Source: Plotosus lineatus (taxonomy: Eukaryota; Chordata; Actinopteri; Siluriformes; Plotosidae). From it: a DNA stretch of 64,000 bases. Below, in pieces: positions 56,918 through 64,000 of this stretch. Each line of letters starts with the position of its first letter. Within the stretch, counting starts at the first letter, position 1. The notes under the pieces were generated by a model. The model saw only the letters and a list, made by a program, of their open reading frames with translations, did no database searches and was not told the origin of the DNA. A program made the position numbers and the translations under genes. The DNA is taken from contig CM045729.1 of NCBI GenBank assembly GCA_024760905.1, positions 54,150,080 to 54,214,079 of the forward strand, written 5' to 3'.

Positions 56918-58474
56918 CTAGTCCTTCTCAAAAAATTAGCATATTGTGATAAAGTTCATTATTTTCTGTAATTTACTGATAAAAATTAAACTTTCATATA
57001 TTTTAGATTCATTGCACACCAACTGAAATATTTCAGGTCTTTTATTGTTTTAATACTGATGATTTTGGCATACAGCTCATGAAAACCCAAAATTCCTATC
57101 TCAAAAAATTAGCATATCATGAAAAGGTAGTCTAAACGAACTATTAACCTAATCATCTGAATCAACCAATTAACTCTAAACACCTGCAAAAGAGTCCTGA
57201 GGCTTTTAAAAACTCCCAGCCTGGTTCATTACTCAAAACCGCAATCATGGGTAAGACTGCCGACCTGACTGCTGTCCAGAAGGCCATTGTTGACACCCTC
57301 AAGCAAGAGGGTAAGACACAGAAAGAAATCTCTGAGCGAATAGGCTGTTCCCAGAGTGCTGTATCAAGCCACCTCAGTGGGACATCTGTGGGAAGGAAAA
57401 AGTGAAAGAAAACGCTGCACAACCAGAAGCGGTGACTGGACCCTGAGGAGGATTGTGGAGAAGGGCCGATTCCAGACCTTGGAGGACCTGTGGAAGCAGT
57501 GGACTGGGCTACAGGTGCCGCATTCCCCAGGTCAAGCCCCTTTTGAACCAGAAACAGCAGCAGAAGCACCTGACCTGGGCTACAGAGAATCAGCAGTGGA
57601 CTGTTGCTCAGTGGTCCAAAGTACTTTTTTCGGATGAAAGCAAATTTTGCATGTCATTCGGAAATCAAGGTGCCAGAGTCTGGAGGAAGACTTGGGGAGA
57701 AGGAAATGCCAAAATGCCTGAAGTCCAGTGTCAAGTACCCACAGTCAGTGATGGTCTGGGGTGCCATGTCAGCTGCTGGTGTTGGTCCACTGTGTTTTAT
57801 CAAGGGCAGGGTCAATGCAGCTAACTATCAGGAAATTTTGGGGCACTTCATGCTTCCATCTGCTGAAAAGCTTTATGGAGATGAAGATTTTCATTTTTCA
57901 GCACGACCTGGCACCTGCTCGCAGTGCCAAAACCACTGCTAAATGGTTTACTGGCCGTGGTATTACTGTGCTCAATTGGCCTGCCAACTCTCCTGACCTG
58001 AACCCCATAGAGAATCTGTGGGATATTGTGAAGAGAAAGTTGAGAGACACCAGACCCAACACTGTGCATGAGCTTAAGGCCGCTATCGAAGCATCCTGGG
58101 CCTCCATAACACCTCAGCAGTGCCACAGGCTGATTGCCTCCACGCCACGCCGCATTGAAGCAGTCATTTCTGTAAAAGGATTCCCGACCAAATATTGAGT
58201 GCATAACTGAACACAATTTTTTGAAGGTTGCCTTTTTTGTATTAAAAACACTTTTTTATTATTGGTCAGATGAAATATGCTAATTTTTTGAGATAGGGAT
58301 TTTTGGTTTTTCTTTACTTTTTTGTCAAAATTATCAATATTAGAACAATAAAAGGCTTGAACTACTTCAGTTGTGTGTAATGAATCTAAAATATATGAAA
58401 GTGTAATGTTTATCAGTACATTACAGAAAATAATGAACTTTATCACAATATGCTAATTTTTTGAGAAGGACTAG
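56918..58474 (+). mobile_element. Tc1-like transposon, frameshifted, second copy
   Basis: Ends CTAGTCCTTCTCAAAAAATT and its inverse are flanked by TA; arms about 200 bp; 1557 bp total. ATG at 57247 starts MGKTADLTAVQKAIVDTLKQ, EISERIGCSQSAVSSHLSG. The DDE pieces are VLFSDESKFCMSFGNQGARV, an Asp within FIFQHDLAPARS and NSPDLNPIENLWDIVKRKL, ending FPTKY and stop at 58198. Several frameshifts. Same family as 33293-34836 but in the opposite orientation. Confidence 0.94.
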
Positions 58475-58539
58475 TATATCAGAATTAGCAAACTGGTGTG
58501 TGTGTGCAATTTCAAAAAAGGCTTGTACTCAAAGAAGTG

Positions 58540-61500
58540 AGATGCTGCTAGGGCAGCAGCCTAAGCAATGAGGTCCAGACATCCCGCTCCCCAACCACTT
58601 TCTCCAGCCTTTCTGGACGGACACCGAGGTGTTCTCAGACCAGCCAAGAGACATAAGCTGGAAAAGACTAGCACAACAGAGGTCCGTTGGCCTCAAACAA
58701 GAGACCAGGCAACAAGCCAATGAGGGTTAGCAACCCACCGTGAAACCTTGAATTTATTGCTACAACAACTAGAGAAGGCGGGCTGCTTCAAGAGGATTCG
58801 AGACCCACAATGCAAATTGGATAAGTCGGGGGCAGCTGTCATCTAGGAGCAACACCACAGTGACAATGGCAGCCGGGTGGATCTGGGAACTTTGATACAG
58901 AAGGCAACCAATGGACCACAATGGAACAGTATGCTGTATGCAAGAAGTTCTATAAGAAAGGCAGAGGACTGAAATTCCACCATAAGAATGAGTGATTATC
59001 TGGTCTAGTGGCAATAGCTACTGGCGGCGCCAGGCCGGGGGTACCACCGGAAGCCGCCGAAACCTATACTCATTGAAGTAACCCGGCCTGGTCAGTGGCT
59101 GACATTGTCACTATCAGTCCCTATCTAACTTTGAAGAAACTGGGCCACCATGAGAGCATTAGGCTGGCCCAGGTAGGTTAGGTTAACTAACTTTATTAAT
59201 CCTCTAACCCCTCCAGCATGCTCTAGGTCGACCCTAGGGCCTCTTCCCGGTTGGACATGCCCGAAATACCACACCAGGGAGGCGTTCAGGAGGTATTCTA
59301 ACCAGATGCCCGAGCCACCTCAACTGTATTCTCTCAATGCAAAGGAGCAGCGGTTCTACTCCAAGATACCCCCAGATGGCTGAGCTTCTCACCTATCTCT
59401 ATGGGAGAGCCCCACCACCCGGCAAAGGAAGCTCATTTTAGTCACTTGTATCCATGATCTTGTTCTTTCAGTCACTACTCAAAGCTCATAATCATAGGTG
59501 AGGGATGGAACGTAGATTGATCGGTAAATTCAGAGCTTTGCCTTGTGGCTCAGCTCCTGCTTCATCAAAACGGACTGGTACAAGCTCAGTTTTCCAGCAG
59601 AAGCTGCAGCGATCCGCCTGTCGATCTAATACTCCATCCTTCCTTGTTCGTGAACAAGACCCCAAGACACTTGAACTCTTCCATTTGGGGCAGGACCTCA
59701 CTCCTGACCCGGAGGGTGCATTCCACCCTTTTCCGATTGAGAACTATGACCTCAGACTTGGAGGTGCTGCTTCTCATCCTGGCCACTGCACACTCAACTG
59801 TGACTTACGCCGATGAGAGCTGGAGGTCCCAGCTTGATGAAGCCAAAATGTCATCCGTAAAAAGCAGAGATGAGGTCCAATGGCCACCAAATCAGAACCC
59901 CTCAACGCCTCGGCTGCACCTGGAAATTGTGTCTATAAAAATTATGAACAGAATCAGTGACAAAGGACAGCCTCCAACCCTCATTGGAAATGAATTCAAC
60001 CTGTTGCTTCCAATATGGACCAAGCTCTGGTTCCAGGGATACAGCGACGAAATGGCCCTTAGCAATGACTCCAGAACACTGTACTCCTGGACCACGCGCC
60101 ATAAGATAGCCTGAGAAACATGCTCAAAAGCCTTCTGCAAATCCACAAAACACATGTAAACAGATTGGGCAAACTCCCATGCTCCCTCCAGATTCCTGCA
60201 GGGTCTATAGAGTTGGTCAAGACTTCCGCCAGAATGAAAACCACATTGCTCCTCCTTAATCCGAGGTTCAACTGTCTATCAGATCCTCCTCTCCAATACT
60301 CCTGCATAGACTTTCTCGGGTTGGCTGAGGAGTGTGATACCACAATAATTCCTCCCACCTCCCAACGATGTCCCCAGTCGAGGTGAGCAGCTCCCCACTT
60401 CCACTGTAAACAGTATTCGTGGAGAACTTCCCCCCTGAGGCGTCGGATGGTGGTCCAGAACCTTTTTGAGGCCAACTGATAATCGCTCTCCAGGCCCTCA
60501 CTAAACTCCTCCCATGTCCGAGATTTTGCATCAGCGACATCTTGGGCTGCAGAGAATGCCGGTACCTGTTTAGTGCCTCAGGAGTCCCACAGACTAGTAA
60601 GATCCAATAGGCCTCCTTTTCCAGTTGGACGGCTCCCTTTACCACAGGTGTCCACAACTGGGTTTGGGTATTACTGCCAAACAAGCACTGACACCCTTAT
60701 GTTCAAACATGGTGTTTGTGATGAAGAACATGTGACAAGCACAGAAGTCCAATAACGAAACACCATTCGGGTTCAGATTGCAGAGGCCATAGATACCAGT
60801 CACACCCTTCCAGGTCACACTATCATTGCCCACATGCGCGTTGAAGTCCCCCAGGACATCAAGCGAGTCTCCCGGGGAATGTTCTCCAACACACCCCTAA
60901 AGACTCCAAGAAGGGTGGGTATTCTGAACTGCCATTTGGTGCATAAGCACGAACGACAGTCAGGACCCGTCCCCCCACCCAAAGGCAGAGGGAACCTATC
61001 CATTCATCGACTGGGAAGAACCCCAATGTCTGGGCACTGAGACGGGGGCAGTAAGGATGCCCATACCAGCTTGCTGCCTCTCCTCATAAGCAACTCTAGA
61101 ATATGAATAAGATCCAGCCCCACTCCAGATATGTATGTGGTTTCAGAGCCCAAGCTATGTGTTGAGATGAATCCAACTATGCCTGCTCGGTATCTCGCCA
61201 CCTCATGCACCAACTCATTCTCCTTCCCCGCCAGAGAGGTGACATTCCCTGTCCCAAGAGTCAGAGTCAGTAGCCGAGGATCAGACTGACAGAACCCATG
61301 CCTTTGGCTGCCACTCTTCTCACACTGCGCCTAACCCCCATAGCCCCTCCCAGAGGTGGTGGGTCCATGAGAGGATGGACCTATGTCTCCTTTTTGGGCT
61401 GGGCCCAGCCAGGGTCCACGGACAGAAGCCCGACCATTAGGCGTTCGCCTCTGAGGCCCATCCCCAGGCCTGGCTCCGGGGACGACGACGACACACGATC

Positions 61501-61640
61501 CGTGTCCTGTCAAGGGAAACTGTGTCCTTGTTTTTTGTTGTTCTTTCATAGAGGTCTTTTGAACCACGCTTCATCTTCACCTGGGTCCTGTTTGTTTTGG
61601 GTGACCCTACCAGGAGCATAATGCCCCTGACCATATAGCT
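58540..61640 (-). mobile_element. LINE-C, longest copy, split by element E
   Basis: On the minus strand from about 61634: 5' region (DRTRIVCRRRPRSQAWGWAS), endonuclease-region sequence (about 61300-60750), linker ([19 protein letters not shown]), then RT (YMCFVDLQKAFEHVSQAILW-like, VGGCPLSLILFIIFIDTISR). The catalytic box reads FTDD, not FADD, near 59850. It goes on to LNRKRVECTLRVRSEVLPQM and FKCLGVLFTNKEG, and then the C-terminus and 3' end near 58540 (RKWLGSGMSG). The ~550-bp insertion at 58659-59208 interrupts the C-terminal region. Many frameshifts. Clade not assigned. Confidence 0.83.
58659..59208 (-). repeat. Element E, single copy inside LINE-C
   Basis: Reverse complement of the unit at 23446: ends with TTAACTAACTTTATTAATCC at right and starts AGCTGGAAAAGACTAGCACA at left. 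LINE-C flanks read GGTTA/GCTTA, so a 5-bp (one mismatch) target duplication is possible. Confidence 0.75.
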
Positions 61641-62309
61641 TTTGGGATCATTAGGACACGCAAACCCCTCAATTGTGGCAAATGGTGGCGATTCAAGGAA
61701 GGGTATTCTGGAATTTGTTTATTTTTTTCTCATTTGATACATTTCTCTTTGACACAGTGTTTAGAGATAATATTATTGATTTAGTCATAAGAAATTACTG
61801 TACTTCTTCCTTTAAGGGGACAATACTATCTACTAGGGCCAAGGCAGTACTAACATTTTCCACAATAAAATATTACAGCTACTGACATTTTTGTTAAATT
61901 AATTACTGATTTTACAAGTACTGTTATATAGAGACATTTCACTGTAAAGGTTATCAATGTTAACATTTTACACAACCCCTTTACAAATCATTTCTTAATC
62001 TCTGAATGGATATGCACAAGTCAGTTCAGGTTAAAAACATAAATTATTTAAAACAGAATAATGGAGATGGTTGGAGGATAACTCCTATTCTAAAACTACT
62101 TGTAAACAATAAAAATATTTTAACAATTTTGATTAATTTAGCATAAAGACAACTACACCTAGAGCATTCCAGTGCTTGGAATGTGACAGAAGGCAAACCT
62201 GTCAACTATGGGTGGTAAGACATTGGCAAAAAATCCAAGGAATAAAGCTGTGGACAGACATATTTAAGGAGATGGGTGTGGGGGGAAAAAAATCAAAAAG
62301 GTTCTATCA
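61641..62309. other. No feature recognised
   Basis: AT-rich; nothing recognised. Confidence 0.35.
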
Positions 62310-62482
62310 ATCATCATGAACACAGTTAAGTCCATACTAAATAAGTGAAAAGTATTTTGTACTGCATGGGCCATCTTTGGATCAAGCCGTCCCTCTAAAC
62401 TGGATGGAAGAGTGAGGAGGAAACTGATCAGAGAAGTTACTGAAAGGCCTTTGGTAACTTTAAAGCATTCACAGATTTTTCT
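62310..62482 (+). pseudogene. Tc1-like transposase fragment
   Basis: Peptides TVKSILNK and GSSRPSKLDGRVRRKLIREV, TERPLVTLK match the DNA-binding region of Tc1 transposases. It is a different family from the two complete elements. No ends found. Confidence 0.6.
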
Positions 62483-64000
62483 GGAAATTAATTATCATTG
62501 TGGGAATATGACAATAATATCAATATATGCAAAAAAAAGTAGTCTCCCAAAACGCACCTTAAAGATTCCAAAGGGAAAACTGTATAATCTAATTCTATTT
62601 GTTCTTAACAACCAATATTACATCAGGTGGAGTTGGGTAATTCTTTCAGCTGCAGTGATTTCTCTTTTTTTTTTTGTATTTTTCATTTTGAGTAAATACA
62701 GCTGGAAAGATACATTGGAGTATGTCTCTATTTCAGTTTGCAAAGCTACAAAATATGAATATTTTGAAGGGAAGTAATTATTTTGTACCCACTCTATGTA
62801 TAAATAAATGGTGAAGCTTAACAAGGGCAGATGCATCCAGACCAGAGTAGCGCATGCCAAAATTGGACAATTAACATTTTATCAAGCTTTGCAGAATATG
62901 TAAAGTCTGGCAGGCACATCTGACCTTGAATTTGGATCAAAGTTAAAATAGAATAAAAAAAAGCTAAATGATGTTCAAATCTGGTTCATTATTGGAGCTG
63001 AGGTGCCAGTGCTTCACCCAAACATCATGCCTAACTATTTATTTGAATATTGACAGTGACATCTGGATTGAGAGGCAGAGAGAGAAAGAGAGACATCATT
63101 AGGAAATAATGGATAAAAGAACACATTCATTGACCACTTTGCTTCTGCACTGGTGCAATATTTAAGCAAAAAGCAGAACATGACATTTTTATTCAAGATC
63201 TCTGGTTCATAATTATGCCAAGTCAAATCAAACGATTATCCTGAGCAGTGAACGTTTTGGTCTGAAATGTTAGATTGCAGACAGTTTAATTTCAGTGAAT
63301 TAAATGAGGTGCTCTCTTCTGTTCCTTTGTTCAGTACAGTAAAGTAAACACAGTAGATATGCCCATCACACAAAAAGCAGAGACACCATCAATTACCAAG
63401 CCTGACTAGCTCCATATGCTATAATGTTGTTATGCCCACTCACAGGAAAGGCGAGAAAAACAAGGAAACTGCAAGCAGAAAATCTTCAAAATGAAATCAT
63501 TGTGGATGTCGTCAGAACATATTCTGCCTGTCCAGCTAGCCGTAGGGTGATATTTGATGGATTCACTTGTCAAAGCCTGATCATTATCCAGCTTTCACTC
63601 TGATATGTTACTGAACAGATGGGTTTTCTTCTCTGCTTTACACACAAGGGAAAATCACTCACCACAGAAACACAACACACATTTGTGCAAAATTTATGGA
63701 ATTAAGGTTTGTTTTATTTATTTATTATTTATTTTGTATCTTCACCTCTGAAGATCGGAATCATCAGTATCTTCTACAAGCTGTTATTGCTAATCAATAC
63801 TGCATCAACACAGCGGATCCAAACACTCAAATTACCAGCTTCAAATAAGCAAATCAGATTTAGAGCCAGCCAATGGGACTGTAATAGACCTTTTGAAAGC
63901 TTATTACGAAGATGTTCGAAGTCATGCTATACCTCTAATGTGAGTGATTAAGGACTGGGGATTCAATCAGAAAAAGAGAAAATGCTCACAAATTATGAGC
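62483..64000. other. No feature recognised
   Basis: AT-rich intergenic sequence; short open frames here show no known domain. Confidence 0.35.

Noticed and set aside
62412..62777. 121-codon frame as a small membrane protein gene
   Set aside because: Its first part is Tc1 transposase-like (RRKLIREVTERPLVTLK) and the rest is AT-rich non-coding sequence that gives hydrophobic residues by composition.
1..64000. CRISPR array or bacterial defence system
   Set aside because: No regularly spaced repeats with unique spacers and no prokaryotic genes; regular arrays here are microsatellites.

Overview
The window looks like teleost fish genomic DNA, possibly from an ostariophysan. It has spliced vertebrate exons with GT-AG borders, many long (CA)n, (TA)n and (GA)n microsatellites, tRNA-derived SINEs and heavily decayed non-LTR and DNA transposons typical of fish. 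There are no bacterial genes, no CRISPR array and no stand-alone tRNA or rRNA gene.

The only host gene I can support is the 3' end of GALNT13 on the + strand. It encodes a polypeptide N-acetylgalactosaminyltransferase, a Golgi enzyme that starts mucin-type O-glycosylation. Four constitutive-looking coding exons lie at 8545-8684, 21116-21214, 21317-21451 and 40661-40801, the last with the stop codon. They cover the end of the catalytic domain, the linker, and the alpha, beta and gamma repeats of the C-terminal ricin-type lectin domain. A second, divergent gamma-repeat exon with its own stop (28642-28827) and a 30-nt candidate microexon (21653-21682) lie between the beta and gamma exons in the same phase. 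The gene could therefore make enzymes with different lectin C-termini. Bases 1-8544 are intron and everything after about 41 kb is 3' UTR or intergenic DNA.

The rest is a dense archive of mobile elements, many nested. (1) 2.1-5.3 kb: a nearly full-length RTE-type LINE (minus strand) inside a tRNA-SINE, with a 17-bp target duplication. (2) 7-13.5 kb: Tigger/pogo-like elements, an L2-like LINE fragment and a MITE with a nested SINE. (3) 17.4-20.8 kb: a rearranged APE-type LINE split by a 1.3-kb hAT element with perfect 15-bp TIRs and an 8-bp duplication. (4) 22.4-24.7 kb: a second LINE family with an inverted 5' part, split by a tandem pair of an unclassified ~540-bp repeat. (5) 31.1-34.8 kb: a nest of Tigger-like elements embedded in (TA)n tracts, then a Tc1-like element. 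(6) 38-40.4 kb: two more pogo-like elements, one holding a SINE. (7) 42-53 kb: SINEs, MITEs and microsatellites. (8) 53-61.6 kb: a Tigger-like element, a second Tc1-like copy in the opposite orientation, and two more copies of the second LINE family, one split by the ~540-bp repeat.

The two most interesting signals are the pair of alternative lectin gamma exons in GALNT13 and a modular SINE family. The SINE's single tRNA-like head is joined at the same point to three different 3' tails, one of which appears to be stitched from the 5' and 3' ends of the RTE LINE seen at 2-5 kb. All family names come from recognition of motifs and recalled family sequences; no database search was run.
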